Assembly (NCBI RefSeq): GCF_003600685.1
Contig: NZ_CP032084.1
Coordinates: 6,014,001-6,078,000 of the forward strand
DNA length: 64,000 bases
Reading direction: 5' to 3'
Source: Achromobacter sp. B7
GTDB lineage: Bacteria; Pseudomonadota; Gammaproteobacteria; Burkholderiales; Burkholderiaceae_B
Shown: positions 1 to 8,690 of the stretch, in pieces
Layout of the letters: each line of letters opens with the position of its first letter
Numbering within the stretch: the first letter of the stretch is position 1
Program-made: the position numbers and the translations under genes
The notes under the pieces: model-generated
Databases searched by the model: none
Seen by the model: the letters and a program-made list of their open reading frames with translations, nothing else
Told to the model about the DNA's origin: nothing

Positions 1-270
1 ATCGGCGAAAAGCCCCTCACTGTGGGTGAAGTACAGGGGCAGTACATGGGGCTATTGCGCTTTACTCCCGAAAGCTGGCACGCCTTGGACAATATGCGTG
101 CCGCGCTGCCGAGGGACGAGCGCAACCAGATGCATATGACTGGCGCCCTGCAGCACCTTATTCGAACGGGTGGCATAGCTATTCACGCTGTGCCCTATAG
201 CGGTACTTGGGGCGAAGTAGACTCACAGGAAGATCTGGCCGTTTACGAGTCTGCCCCACTTCGGCCGTAG
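1..270 (+). CDS. Sugar nucleotidyltransferase-like protein, C-terminal fragment
   Basis: This is the 3' end of a gene that enters from the left edge; the frame is open from base 1 to the TAG at 268-270. About 89 residues are visible. The closing segment, with TWGEVDSQEDLAVYE, is the usual end of NTP-transferase-fold enzymes such as phosphocholine cytidylyltransferase or sugar-phosphate nucleotidyltransferases, in which a Gly-Glu-(Val/Ile)-Asp segment near the C terminus lies close to the nucleotide site. The internal ATG at 22 is not a credible start because the open frame continues upstream. The gene converges on the glycan cassette at 334-3507, so both may serve surface glycan synthesis, but the substrate cannot be read from this fragment. 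Confidence 0.62.
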   Translation: MGEKPLTVGEVQGQYMGLLRFTPESWHALDNMRAALPRDERNQMHMTGALQHLIRTGGIAIHAVPYSGTWGEVDSQEDLAVYESAPLRP

Positions 271-333
271 TCCCGCGCTCCTCGGGGAGGGCCGCCCTGC
301 ACAGGAGCCAATCCCTTTTTACGTCGATCCAGG

Positions 334-2157
334 TCAATGGCCGGGAATTGGGCAGCCCTCGGTGAATTTCTTCTTCCCGTCGGCATAGATGTACACCAAG
401 CAGGAATTTAGATATCCGTTGGACATTTGTGCCTCCCACACGCTGACACCACCGCCCTCCACCGAAACAATCCTACCGTTGGTGTACACCCCGGGCTGAA
501 AGTAGATCTCGGCATATTGATTATCTTGCAGCGTGGCGAGATCGAATGATTGCCGTACCGTCTGCCCGGTCGCTGACTGCAGGTGCAATTCACCAGTTCC
601 TCGGTTTTCTCGCGCATACGTTCCGAAGTCAATTCCCAAACCAACAAGTTCACGTGGCTCATTGAGGTGACGTTGGCTCATTTCTATTGCGATTGGAGTC
701 TCCGGTCCGAGCTGGGGCGTCGCTCGAACTGAAGCAGTAACGGGGTCGATCGGATTAAAGGTCTGGTAATAGCGGGTCAGCAGCAATGGCAACGTTGACG
801 TAACGGAAATGTAAAACAGAACCAGCAAACCGGTTACGGCAATCTTTCGAGCGAAACCCTGAAACGAGCCAATGCCTGCTGCGAGAGCATAAGCAACCAG
901 CACCATGGGCAATGCGAAATATCGCCCTTGTACTCCCAAAATCTGGGCTGCAGGGTGCTTGTTCCATGTAATGAGCAGGGCAATAAACGTCAACAGGACC
1001 GCTGCACCCGCGCATGCAAGCAACAGCCCTCTTGCTATCCAGTCTTGCCGAATGCTCTTCCATGACAAAGAAAAAAGCGCCACGGAGGAAAATGCTATGC
1101 CGATTACCTTGTACACGCGGCCGGAAAAATAAGTATCCAGCCACCCAAGCGCGCCCAGGAACGAATGACCATAAAAGCGCATCAGGTCTTGGTCAGCCAA
1201 TGTAGCGCGCAGTACCCTCGCAAACTGCAGCGGGTCTTGCAGATAAAAACCAATGACTTCCCCTGGTCCCGCCCCGATCGTTACGCGCTTGTCGAGCGTC
1301 GTACTGATCGCCAGATAAAGCCATGCGCCGATCACGGCCAGTGCCAACACGAAAAGCCCGAAAGCCGCACGACGCTTGGAATAGAAACCTGCTGCAAACA
1401 GCAAGGTAACCATGGGGAGCATATGAACCCGGCTTGAAATCAGCGCTACAAGTGACATTGCCAGCGTGAGCAGCAACCACGTCGGCGTTTTGGCACGGTC
1501 CCGAGCGATACGCAGAAATGCCGACACAGAAAAAATCGTCAAACTGAGCGATAGACCGTCGATGGTGGCAGATGCAAACTGGAACAGGCTCATCGGCAGA
1601 ATGAGCAAACCCAGAACCCACGGATTGGTTGGGTAAAGCCGAAACGCAGCAAGGAGAAGCAGTGCGCCACATACGATATTGAAGACGCGCGCAAGGTCGT
1701 ACGAGTCAGCGATGGTGAGACCGGCCATCTCCCCCGCCGTTAATCCGATTGCCTGGGGAGCATAAATAAGCGGCATGTAGTAGCCGGTCCCAGGGGTTGC
1801 GCTGAATTCCGTCTTTCCACTCCAACTTATGCCATCGGCGGTAAACGCCTCTTCTTGCGACAGCTTGCGTACGGATTGGTATGGCAACATGCCATATGCC
1901 CCGAAATACGAAAGGAGTCCTGTGTCGATTTGACCGCCGGAACCATGTTCGGCAGATGGCTCAAGCAAGAGGACGCCCTTGCCAAGCAGATATGCTCGTT
2001 TGACGTGGTCGAACTCATCAGGTGACTGCATCGGGGGAATGACTTTCGCGAAAACGATGCAGACCAACACAAACAGCGCGACCACCCAATGCTGCCAAGT
2101 CCCCAAGCTTTTCCTGGTCGCCGATTCCAACATCACTGCACCTACTCCGAATGTCAT
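334..2157 (-). CDS. DUF2142 multi-pass membrane protein, probable GT-C-type glycosyltransferase
   Basis: A large integral membrane protein of 607 residues with many hydrophobic helices in its first 440 residues, followed by a soluble C-terminal tail of about 150 residues. After the first helix it carries PPMQSPDEFDHVKRAY, the Pro-Asp-Glu-x-x-His signature of DUF2142 proteins, which resemble lipid-phosphate-sugar-dependent GT-C transferases. I placed the start at 2157, one base after the stop of the upstream gene; an in-frame ATG at 2175 would overlap that gene. It is the last gene of a minus-strand operon with a GT2 transferase and a 112-residue EamA protein. The inferred role is moving a sugar from an undecaprenyl carrier onto an acceptor outside the inner membrane. 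The sugar and acceptor are unknown. Confidence 0.7.
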   Translation of the reverse strand: MTFGVGAVMLESATRKSLGTWQHWVVALFVLVCIVFAKVIPPMQSPDEFDHVKRAYLLGKGVLLLEPSAEHGSGGQIDTGLLSYFGAYGMLPYQSVRKLSQEEAFTADGISWSGKTEFSATPGTGYYMPLIYAPQAIGLTAGEMAGLTIADSYDLARVFNIVCGALLLLAAFRLYPTNPWVLGLLILPMSLFQFASATIDGLSLSLTIFSVSAFLRIARDRAKTPTWLLLTLAMSLVALISSRVHMLPMVTLLFAAGFYSKRRAAFGLFVLALAVIGAWLYLAISTTLDKRVTIGAGPGEVIGFYLQDPLQFARVLRATLADQDLMRFYGHSFLGALGWLDTYFSGRVYKVIGIAFSSVALFSLSWKSIRQDWIARGLLLACAGAAVLLTFIALLITWNKHPAAQILGVQGRYFALPMVLVAYALAAGIGSFQGFARKIAVTGLLVLFYISVTSTLPLLLTRYYQTFNPIDPVTASVRATPQLGPETPIAIEMSQRHLNEPRELVGLGIDFGTYARENRGTGELHLQSATGQTVRQSFDLATLQDNQYAEIYFQPGVYTNGRIVSVEGGGVSVWEAQMSNGYLNSCLVYIYADGKKKFTEGCPIPGH

Positions 2158-2158
2158 C

Positions 2159-2497
2159 TCAGGACCTGACTGCAATGACGATACCGGCGGCTATCAATGC
2201 AACGCCAACAAAATACTGCGGATTGAACCGTTCGCCCAGAAAGAAATAGCTGCCAATCGGCACCAGGACAAACGCCATGGCCATCAAGGGATAAACGCGG
2301 CCAAGTTCCGCCTTTTGCAGCACCCACACCCACGCTATGGTGGTGAACCCATAAAGGGCGAAGGCCGAAAAGAGGAGAGCAAGCGTTCCTATGTCGAAAA
2401 AAGTGCCCGTCTTTTGCAGCGACTGGGCGCTCAGCTTGAATAGAATTTGCCCGACCGCAATGCCAATGACACAGATAATAGCTACCAGGATGGTCAT
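2159..2497 (-). CDS. Small EamA/SMR-type membrane protein (ArnE-like), putative lipid-linked sugar flippase subunit
   Basis: A 112-residue protein with four hydrophobic helices, the size of ArnE and of small multidrug resistance proteins. The segment GRVYPLMAMAFVLVPIGSYF followed by a final helix ending in GIVIAVRS is typical of the EamA/ArnE family. Its start overlaps the stop of the upstream GT2 gene by four bases (ATGA), and its stop lies one base from the start of the DUF2142 gene, so the three are co-translated. In ArnE/ArnF-like systems such proteins help translocate undecaprenyl-phosphate sugars, and the same role is inferred here. A drug-efflux role is less likely given this context. 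Confidence 0.68.
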   Translation of the reverse strand: MTILVAIICVIGIAVGQILFKLSAQSLQKTGTFFDIGTLALLFSAFALYGFTTIAWVWVLQKAELGRVYPLMAMAFVLVPIGSYFFLGERFNPQYFVGVALIAAGIVIAVRS

Positions 2498-3507
2498 TTC
2501 AACTCCAGTTTTTTATCCGTCTTTTCTGCGGCAGCCCTGTTACGACGGTGGAATGGACGTTTGGGGACCGACGCAATGTCATACCCGATAAACGCCAATA
2601 TGAACTGTACGCCGAGAATTACCGGCAATGCGGCCAACATGACGGTGCCGGCGGGCGCCGAGACACCTGGGTTGACATTCCAATTCAGCAGCCCATACCC
2701 CAGCCCCCAAGCCAACATAATCAACCCTAGGGGCAGCTCGAAAGACGCGAGTGACATATCACGAAGGTAATAGTTATAGAAAACTCGCTTCCAGAAATTT
2801 CGAAAGTGCTTGGCGGCAAATTCGCCGATGATTCTGGAGATCTTCAGATTACTAACTTCATCGCCATACTTCGCGTCCATAGGAACATCCACCACAACGG
2901 CTCGCAACGTATTCAATCGAAACAACATATCAGTCTCGAAGAAATAGCGATTACTGATTTTCTCAAACGGCAGGTGCATAACGACATCGCGATGTATTGC
3001 CGTGTAGCCGTTAGTCGGGTCGAACAAATCCCAGTATCCGGATGACAATTTGGTCATGAAGGACAGGATGGCATTGCCGAATGAACGAATCTTCGGCATT
3101 TCCCGAATCTTCTCCAAATCGAAGAAGCGGTTTCCCTTCGCGTAATCCGCCTCGCCCGCCTGAATCGGGGCAATAAACTCTGGTATCAACGCAGGGTCCA
3201 TCTGCCCGTCGCCATCGATCTTGACAATGATTTCCATGCCTTCATCAAGCCCAGCCTGGTATCCCATTAAAACGGCCCCACCCACGCCGCGATTCACAGG
3301 ATTGCGAAGCACACGCACGCGCGGATCCTCGCAGTGCTTTTCGACAAACGCGCCGGACGCATCAGGACAGCAGTCGTCTACTACGTAGATACGGTCAACC
3401 TCTGGGCCGACGGCGTCAATAACCCCGAGGATATGCGTGCACACCTTATAACTGGGGATGACAACGGCAACTTGAGGCACCGAAATTTGCATGACCGGGC
3501 TTATCAT
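2494..3507 (-). CDS. Family 2 glycosyltransferase with C-terminal membrane helices (polyprenyl-phosphate sugar synthase type)
   Basis: A 337-residue GT-A-fold transferase. VAVVIPSYK opens the nucleotide-binding fold near residue 14, DDCCPD follows near 43, and the metal-binding DxD-type motif lies in KIDGDGQMDP near residue 100. Two hydrophobic helices near residues 255-310 probably anchor it in the inner membrane on the cytoplasmic side. This layout matches dolichol-phosphate-mannose-synthase-like enzymes that load a sugar onto undecaprenyl phosphate. It is the first gene of the three-gene minus-strand cassette with the EamA and DUF2142 proteins. A second in-frame ATG six codons in (MQISVPQ) could also be the start. 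Confidence 0.8.
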   Translation of the reverse strand: MISPVMQISVPQVAVVIPSYKVCTHILGVIDAVGPEVDRIYVVDDCCPDASGAFVEKHCEDPRVRVLRNPVNRGVGGAVLMGYQAGLDEGMEIIVKIDGDGQMDPALIPEFIAPIQAGEADYAKGNRFFDLEKIREMPKIRSFGNAILSFMTKLSSGYWDLFDPTNGYTAIHRDVVMHLPFEKISNRYFFETDMLFRLNTLRAVVVDVPMDAKYGDEVSNLKISRIIGEFAAKHFRNFWKRVFYNYYLRDMSLASFELPLGLIMLAWGLGYGLLNWNVNPGVSAPAGTVMLAALPVILGVQFILAFIGYDIASVPKRPFHRRNRAAAEKTDKKLELK

Positions 3508-3525
3508 TTCAGGAGTGAATACTCA

Positions 3526-3606
3526 ATGTCTTTAAAACTGGATGTCGCGAACGACCTGGCGCGCGGCGATATGCGTCGCGCATCAGAAAATCAGTGCGGA
3601 TTCTAA
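3526..3606 (+). CDS. Possible small ORF of 26 residues divergent from the GT2 gene
   Basis: An ATG at 3526 follows an AGGAG at 3511-3515 and opens a 26-residue frame starting MSLKLDVANDLARG and ending in a TAA at 3604. The ribosome-binding site is ten bases upstream, a little far but plausible. The peptide has no membrane segment and I do not recognise it. It may be a genuine small gene or the surviving 5' end of a gene lost between the glycan cassette and lipA. The 120 bases after it hold nothing I can name except a weak inverted repeat ACAAGGG...CCCTTGT near 3673-3705, which could terminate lipA transcripts. Confidence 0.25.
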   Translation: MSLKLDVANDLARGDMRRASENQCGF

Positions 3607-3729
3607 CTTAGTAGGCCTGCCCGCTCGCATAGACGCGACCGTGGCAAGTGGTGCTGGCGAAATTTGAAATGAAACAAGGGCAAGACGCAGCGCATCCCAC
3701 CCTTGTTCTGGGAGAATCCTCTATAGGGA

Positions 3730-4740
3730 TCAATTCACCCCAGCCGCATGCGCCTGTTCATCCGCATGATACGAAGACCGCACCATCGCCCCCACCGCCG
3801 CATGGGAAAACCCCATCGCGTACGCTTCACGCTCAAACATCTTGAACGTATCCGGGTGCACATACCGCAGCACCGGCAGATGATGCTCCGACGGCTGCAA
3901 ATATTGGCCGATCGTCAGCATATCCACGTTGTGCTCACGCATATCGCGCATCACCTGCAAGATCTCTTCATCCGTTTCGCCCAACCCCAGCATCAGCCCT
4001 GACTTGGTCGGCACTTCCGGATGCAGCTTCTTGAATTCGGCCAGCAGCTTCAACGAGTGCATGTAGTCCGAACCCGGACGCGCCTGCTTGTACAGACGCG
4101 GCACGGTTTCCAGGTTGTGGTTCATCACATCCGGGGGGCCGGCATTCAGGATGGTCAACGCGCGGTCCAGGCGGCCGCGGAAGTCGGGGACCAGCACTTC
4201 GATGCGGGTGGTGGGCGACAGTTCGCGGATGTGGGTGATGCAGTCCACGAAGTGGCCGGCGCCGCCGTCGCGCAGATCGTCGCGGTCCACCGAGGTGATG
4301 ACGACGTACGACAGCTTCAACGCGGCGATGGTGCGCGCCAGGTTTTCGGGTTCTTTGGTGTCCAGCGGGTCGGGGCGGCCATGGCCCACATCACAGAACG
4401 GGCAGCGGCGGGTGCACTTGTCGCCCATGATCATGAACGTGGCGGTGCCCTTGCCGAAGCATTCGCCGATGTTCGGGCAAGACGCTTCTTCGCAGACCGT
4501 GTGCAGGTTGTGCTCGCGCAGAATGCGCTTGATGTCGTAGAAGCGCGAGCCGGGCGCGGCGGCTTTCACGCGAATCCACTCGGGCTTTTTCAGGCGCTCG
4601 GCCGGCACGATCTTGATGGGGATGCGCGCCGTCTTGGCTTGCGACTTCTGCTTTTGCGTCGGATCGTAGACGGCTTCCGTGGTGGCGGGAGCGGCGGCGG
4701 ATTCGTTCGGGGGAACAGCGGACTCGGCAAGCGTAGACAT
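3730..4740 (-). CDS. lipA: Lipoyl synthase
   Basis: A radical SAM enzyme of 336 residues that inserts two sulfur atoms into the octanoyl chain on lipoyl-dependent proteins. Both iron-sulfur cluster motifs are visible: the auxiliary-cluster cysteines C83, C88 and C94 in [12 protein letters not shown], and the radical SAM CxxxCxxC at C109, C113 and C116 in [15 protein letters not shown] near the C terminus supplies the conserved serine region. I chose the ATG at 4740 ([11 protein letters not shown]) over the one five codons upstream because the shorter start is the common form. The enzyme acts after LipB, whose gene lies 1.9 kb away on the same strand, here separated by a plus-strand gene. Confidence 0.97.
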   Translation of the reverse strand: MSTLAESAVPPNESAAAPATTEAVYDPTQKQKSQAKTARIPIKIVPAERLKKPEWIRVKAAAPGSRFYDIKRILREHNLHTVCEEASCPNIGECFGKGTATFMIMGDKCTRRCPFCDVGHGRPDPLDTKEPENLARTIAALKLSYVVITSVDRDDLRDGGAGHFVDCITHIRELSPTTRIEVLVPDFRGRLDRALTILNAGPPDVMNHNLETVPRLYKQARPGSDYMHSLKLLAEFKKLHPEVPTKSGLMLGLGETDEEILQVMRDMREHNVDMLTIGQYLQPSEHHLPVLRYVHPDTFKMFEREAYAMGFSHAAVGAMVRSSYHADEQAHAAGVN

Positions 4741-4955
4741 TGGGCACCTTCGCAACCGGCGCGCAGGACGGCCCGGTTTAAGACAAAAATGGCATTTTAC
4801 CCCCGCCGCCGCCTCACGCCTCCACCGCCGCCTGTTGCACCAACCCGCCCGCCGCTTTGCCCTGGCCCAGCCGGCTGCTTGTCCACATCGCGCCTTGCAG
4901 GCTGAGTTATCGTCTTGCCTGGCAATTTCGCTGAATTCCCCCTAAGCCCTTCTCC

Positions 4956-5768
4956 ATGTCCCTTATTTCCCCGCCCCGCCTTGTTGCCCTGATCGCCCCC
5001 CGCCTGGATACCGGCCCTGTCGGTCGTGCCGTTCAAGCTTGCGCGGAGCGGCTGGCGGGCGAAGGCTATTTCCTGGCGGCGGGGCCGTGGCACGACGCCG
5101 CCATGTTGCCGCAGTTGGCCGCCTTGCAGCCGGCCGCGGCGCTGGTCATGGGCCCGCTGGACGAGCCCAATCTTCGCGCCGGCCTGGCCGCGATGGAAAT
5201 TCCGGTGGTGGAAACGTGGAGTGCCTCGGCGCACCCGCTGGATACGGCCGTTGTGATCGACAACGAAGAGGCCGGTCGCATGGCCGCGCGCCATCTGGCG
5301 GAAAAGCGGCATGCGCTGGTCGCCTGCATCAGCGGGGACAACGCTTGGGAACGCGCGCGACGCCAGGGGTTTATCAGCGCGGCGGCGGCGCTGGGGCTGG
5401 ATCGGGTTGCGGACATCGTGCAGCCCGAAGTGCTGCAAATGAACGACGGGCGGATGGCGTTTTTGCGGCTGCTGGCCACCAATACGATATTTGACGCGGT
5501 GTTTTGCACGTCGGATCTGCTGGCGGCGGCCGCGGTGTCCGAGGCGCACAACCGCGACCTGCACGTGCCGCAGGATGTGGCGGTGCTGGGTTTCACGGAT
5601 GACGGCAGTGCGGCGCAATGGGCGCAAGGCCTGACGACGCTGGGCATAAACGCGGCGGACCTGGGCCGCCGGGCAGCGCAGGTGTTGCTTGATCGACTAC
5701 AGGGCGAACTGGCTGCCGGCCAGCATCAGACCTTGGAAGTGACGTTCGAAGCTCGGCTAAGCACGTAG
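4956..5768 (+). CDS. LacI-family-like sensor domain protein lacking a DNA-binding domain
   Basis: A 270-residue protein matching the periplasmic-binding-protein-like sensor domain of LacI/GalR regulators. It opens with RLVALIAPRLDTG, and later shows VIDNEEAGRMAARHL, the hinge-type segment FDAVFCTSDLLAAAAV, and VPQDVAVLGFTDDG, all in the order seen in that family. The usual N-terminal helix-turn-helix of about 60 residues is absent, and an in-frame TGA at 4932 rules out a longer protein in this frame. No signal peptide is visible, so it is probably cytoplasmic. It may sense a small sugar-like ligand, or be a decayed regulator. It sits alone on the plus strand between lipA and the Sel1 gene. 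Confidence 0.72.
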   Translation: MSLISPPRLVALIAPRLDTGPVGRAVQACAERLAGEGYFLAAGPWHDAAMLPQLAALQPAAALVMGPLDEPNLRAGLAAMEIPVVETWSASAHPLDTAVVIDNEEAGRMAARHLAEKRHALVACISGDNAWERARRQGFISAAAALGLDRVADIVQPEVLQMNDGRMAFLRLLATNTIFDAVFCTSDLLAAAAVSEAHNRDLHVPQDVAVLGFTDDGSAAQWAQGLTTLGINAADLGRRAAQVLLDRLQGELAAGQHQTLEVTFEARLST

Positions 5769-5786
5769 AAAAGCGCGGCGCTGGGC

Positions 5787-5830
5787 GCTATACCGCTGCT
5801 ATACCGGTGCTATACCGCTGCGATACCGCC
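5787..5830. repeat. Four tandem copies of an 11-bp unit
   Basis: The unit GCTATACCGCT is repeated head to tail four times with a few substitutions, between the 3' ends of the convergent LacI-like and Sel1 genes. The 11-bp period is close to one helical turn, but its place between two gene ends argues against a promoter operator. Confidence 0.8.
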
Positions 5831-5908
5831 CTACCTTTTCGGCCTGCAAACAACGCGGCAAGCCGATAGTCTGTCGACACCTTCACGCCAGCAGAAACCC
5901 CAGACCCT

Positions 5909-6628
5909 TCAGACCTCGTACAACGCCGGAAAGCCCGCGTCTTCCAGCATGGCGTTGGCTTCCTTCAAGAACCCCGGCGTGGCGGCTTCAGGCACGCGGA
6001 CCAGCCATTGAACGGCTTCCTGCTTCTTGCCGCGCAGCAGCAGCAAGCGCCCCAGATGGAACATGCCTCGGAAATCACCGCCCTCGGCGCAGCGCTGATA
6101 GCAATCGAAAGCGCGGTCAATGTCCTGCTCGACCACCTCGCCCGCTTCATAGAACCGACCCACCACGCCAATCGATTTCACATGGCCGCCTTGCGCGGCT
6201 TGTTGGTACAAGGCCAGTGCCGCCGCCTTGTTTTGCGTGACGCCGCCCCGGCCGGCGCGCAGCATGTGCGCGTAGTTGTACATGCCCCAGTCCAGGCCAC
6301 GGTCGGCGGCCAGCCGGAACCAGTACGCCGCGACGGTGTCGTCCGCCGCCACGCCCCAACCGTTTTCGTAGCAGCGGCCCACCATGTTGATAGCCATCGG
6401 ATGGTCGGCATTGGCGGCGCGCTTGAACCAGGCCAGCGCGGCGTCGGGCTGGCGCGCCACGCCCACGCCGTCCAGCAGCATCTGGCCGTAGATGGTCTGC
6501 GCTTCGACCATCCCCATGTCAGCCGCCGCGCCGATCCATGCGGCATAGGATTCCGGCGGCCCTTCGCGCAGCTGGGCCAATTGTTCCGGCGTGGTGGCGG
6601 CGACATCGGCGGCGGTGTAAGTCTTCAA
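5909..6628 (-). CDS. Sel1-repeat (TPR-like) protein
   Basis: A 239-residue helical repeat protein. Consecutive Sel1-like units of about 36 residues are visible, for example [20 protein letters not shown] followed by [17 protein letters not shown], then [16 protein letters not shown], then [18 protein letters not shown] and [17 protein letters not shown]. Such solenoids usually bind proteins; no catalytic domain and no signal peptide are visible. Its start overlaps the lipB stop by four bases (ATGA), so it is translationally coupled to lipB. Whether it serves protein lipoylation or only shares the transcript cannot be told from sequence. Confidence 0.85.
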   Translation of the reverse strand: MKTYTAADVAATTPEQLAQLREGPPESYAAWIGAAADMGMVEAQTIYGQMLLDGVGVARQPDAALAWFKRAANADHPMAINMVGRCYENGWGVAADDTVAAYWFRLAADRGLDWGMYNYAHMLRAGRGGVTQNKAAALALYQQAAQGGHVKSIGVVGRFYEAGEVVEQDIDRAFDCYQRCAEGGDFRGMFHLGRLLLLRGKKQEAVQWLVRVPEAATPGFLKEANAMLEDAGFPALYEV

Positions 6629-7275
6629 ATCGTGCTCCTTCTACGGCGCCAGGCGTCCGCCAGATTTTGCGCCAGCGCGTTGCCCACGTCGGTGGGCGAG
6701 CGATGCGCGCCACAGGTCGCCATGTCGACAGTGCGCAGGCCTTCGTAGCCGCAGGGGTTGATGCCCAGGAAAGGCGCCAGGTCCATGTCCACGTTCAGCG
6801 ACACACCATGATAGGCGCGGCCGTTGCGGATCTTGATGCCCAGCGCGGCAATCTTGGCAAGCTCGCCACTGTCGGGGCCCAGGTCAGGATCAGGCACATA
6901 CACACCTGGTGCGCCGGGCTTGCGACAGGCGCCATTCACGCCATGCTGGGCAAGCGTGTCGATCACCGCGCCCTCAAGCAAGGTGACGTATTCCTTCACG
7001 TACATGTCCACGCGGCGCAGGTCGAACAGCGCATAGGCCATGATTTGCCCGGGCCCGTGATAAGTCACTTGGCCGCCACGATCGCAATGGACGATGGGGA
7101 TGTTGCCGGGGTTCAGCACATGTTGCGGCAGACCGGCCTGGCCCAGCGTGTAGACCGGCGCGTGCTCGCAAAGCCAGATTTCGTCGGGCGTATCGGCGCC
7201 GCGCAGCGCGGTGTACGCCTGCATGTCCTGCCAGACCGGCAGGTAGTCCGCCGGCCGCGCGAGCCACTTGATCAC
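6625..7275 (-). CDS. lipB: Octanoyltransferase (lipoyl-protein ligase B)
   Basis: A 216-residue cytoplasmic enzyme that moves octanoate from acyl carrier protein to the lipoyl domains of 2-oxoacid dehydrogenases and the glycine cleavage H protein. The family signature [12 protein letters not shown] is at residues 66-77. The catalytic lysine is K141 in the KIAALGIKI segment and the catalytic cysteine is C175 in GINPCGYEG. The ATG at 7275 ([15 protein letters not shown]) fits the usual length. It lies 19 bases after the DUF493 gene and overlaps the Sel1 gene, forming a DUF493-lipB-Sel1 run that probably continues from the transaminase gene. Confidence 0.97.
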   Translation of the reverse strand: MIKWLARPADYLPVWQDMQAYTALRGADTPDEIWLCEHAPVYTLGQAGLPQHVLNPGNIPIVHCDRGGQVTYHGPGQIMAYALFDLRRVDMYVKEYVTLLEGAVIDTLAQHGVNGACRKPGAPGVYVPDPDLGPDSGELAKIAALGIKIRNGRAYHGVSLNVDMDLAPFLGINPCGYEGLRTVDMATCGAHRSPTDVGNALAQNLADAWRRRRSTI

Positions 7276-7294
7276 GGCGATTCCGATTGCACGA

Positions 7295-7567
7295 TTACAG
7301 AACGATCGACACCATCGGATGGCCGTGCAGCGCCTTATACAGGTTGTCCAACTGTTCGCGCGAGGTGGCGCGCACGATGAACGTCAGGCCCATGTAGTTG
7401 CCGCCCTTGCTGGGACGCATCTCGACCGTGGCGGCGTCAAAGCCCGGGTCGAACTGCAACACGACGTCAGTCAGCGTCTGGGCAAATTCGGGATGCTGCT
7501 TGCCCATGACCTTGATGGGAAAGTCGCTGGGATATTCGATAAGCGATTCTTCGGGCGGAATATGCAT
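7295..7567 (-). CDS. DUF493 family protein (YbeD-like, UPF0250)
   Basis: A 90-residue protein with the small alpha/beta ACT-like fold of the YbeD family. The opening [19 protein letters not shown] and the later [20 protein letters not shown] are characteristic. In many proteobacteria it lies next to lipB and beside a dac carboxypeptidase gene, as here. Its function is not established; the ACT-like fold suggests small-ligand binding. It is 117 bases downstream of the transaminase gene on the same strand and 19 bases upstream of lipB. Confidence 0.92.
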   Translation of the reverse strand: MHIPPEESLIEYPSDFPIKVMGKQHPEFAQTLTDVVLQFDPGFDAATVEMRPSKGGNYMGLTFIVRATSREQLDNLYKALHGHPMVSIVL

Positions 7568-7684
7568 GAGAGTTACCTAGAGAGGTGGTTGCCCCTGAAT
7601 GTTCTTATATGGGGGCAAGCTGCGCACAGGCAAGGCCGGCCGAAAGCGCGACGGGCGGCTGCGGCAGCCGCCCGGGACAACGGT

Positions 7685-8551
7685 TTACAGCGCGGCGATG
7701 CGGGCATCATAACCCGCTCGCAACTGCTCAAAAACAGGGCCGGGCTTGCCCGAGCCCACCGGCTTGCCGTCCAGCGAAACGATCGCCAGCACTTCCTTGG
7801 TGGCGGAAGACAGCATCAGTTCATCGGCGGATTCCACCTCTTGCTGGGTGATGCGGCGCGCCTCGAACGGGATGCCCGCCGCTTCGGCCAGCTCGCCCAT
7901 CAGGCCATAGCGGATGCCTTCCAGGATCAGGTTGTTCTTGGGCGGCGCCAGCAGCTTGCCGCCAGAGACTACCCAGATGTTGGTGGAGGACCCTTCGGTC
8001 AGGTAGCCATCGCGAAACTGCACGACTTCGTCGGCGTTCGCATCCACCGCCTGCTGCTTGGCCAGCACGTTGCCCAGCAGCGACACCGACTTGATCTCGC
8101 AGTGCAGCCAGCGTTCGTCCGGAATGCTGATGGCGGTCAGGCCTTGCGCGCGCTGCGCGGCGGGCGGCGGAGACCACGCCGAAATCATGCCGAACACGGT
8201 CGGCGTGATGGCCGCAGCGGGAAACTGGTGGTCGCGCTTGGCAACGCCGCGCGTCACCTGCAAGTACACGATGCAGGTGTCCAGATTGGTGCGCGCCAGC
8301 AACTGTTCGATCAGATCGACCCAGCCCGCGCGGTCCATCGGCGGCGTGATGCGCAAGGCGGCCAGGCTGCGGTCCAGGCGGTTCAGGTGCTCCGCCATGC
8401 GGAACGCCTTGCCCTGGTACACGGGAACGACTTCGTAGATGCCGTCGCCAAAAATAAAACCGCGGTCCAGGACAGAGACTTTCGCCTCGTCGACACGCAG
8501 GAACTCGCCGTTGAGATACACCTGGCTTTCGCCCGGCACGCCCGGAATCAT
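7685..8551 (-). CDS. D-amino-acid transaminase (fold-type IV PLP enzyme)
   Basis: A 288-residue aminotransferase of the branched-chain / D-alanine / ADC-lyase class. VLDRGFIFGDGIYEVVPVY near residue 28 is the class IV entry motif, and the pyridoxal-phosphate lysine is K154 in HCEIKSVSLLGN. LTEGSSTNIW near 185 binds the cofactor phosphate region. The substitution pattern is that of D-alanine aminotransferase rather than IlvE. The ATG at 8551 (MIPGVPGESQVYLNG) is preferred to one seven codons upstream. Its place between a DD-carboxypeptidase gene and DUF493/lipB suggests a role in D-alanine or D-glutamate metabolism for the cell wall. Confidence 0.88.
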   Translation of the reverse strand: MIPGVPGESQVYLNGEFLRVDEAKVSVLDRGFIFGDGIYEVVPVYQGKAFRMAEHLNRLDRSLAALRITPPMDRAGWVDLIEQLLARTNLDTCIVYLQVTRGVAKRDHQFPAAAITPTVFGMISAWSPPPAAQRAQGLTAISIPDERWLHCEIKSVSLLGNVLAKQQAVDANADEVVQFRDGYLTEGSSTNIWVVSGGKLLAPPKNNLILEGIRYGLMGELAEAAGIPFEARRITQQEVESADELMLSSATKEVLAIVSLDGKPVGSGKPGPVFEQLRAGYDARIAAL

Positions 8552-8610
8552 GGGGTACTCCTGAAGGATCAAACGTCGCGGACAAGCCCGATGGGCTTGC
8601 CTGTAAATGG

Positions 8611-8640
8611 AAAACGGGCGTTTCGCACGAAACGCCCGCT
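8611..8640 (-). terminator. Rho-independent terminator of the carboxypeptidase gene
   Basis: An 11-base arm CGGGCGTTTCG at 8615-8625 pairs with CGAAACGCCCG at 8628-8638. On the minus strand the stem is followed by TTTT at 8614-8611. It lies directly downstream of the DD-carboxypeptidase stop. Confidence 0.82.
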
Positions 8641-8690
8641 GCTAGCTTACACCCGCGGCCGCACCCGTGGCACGGCGCGGTGCGGTGCGC

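Noticed and set aside
2159..2497. Small multidrug resistance efflux pump
   Set aside because: Size and fold allow it, but tight coupling to GT2 and DUF2142 genes favours an ArnE-like role in lipid-linked sugar transport.
4021..4905. A 294-codon plus-strand frame opposite lipA
   Set aside because: Antisense to an unambiguous lipA; composition is typical of a shadow frame.
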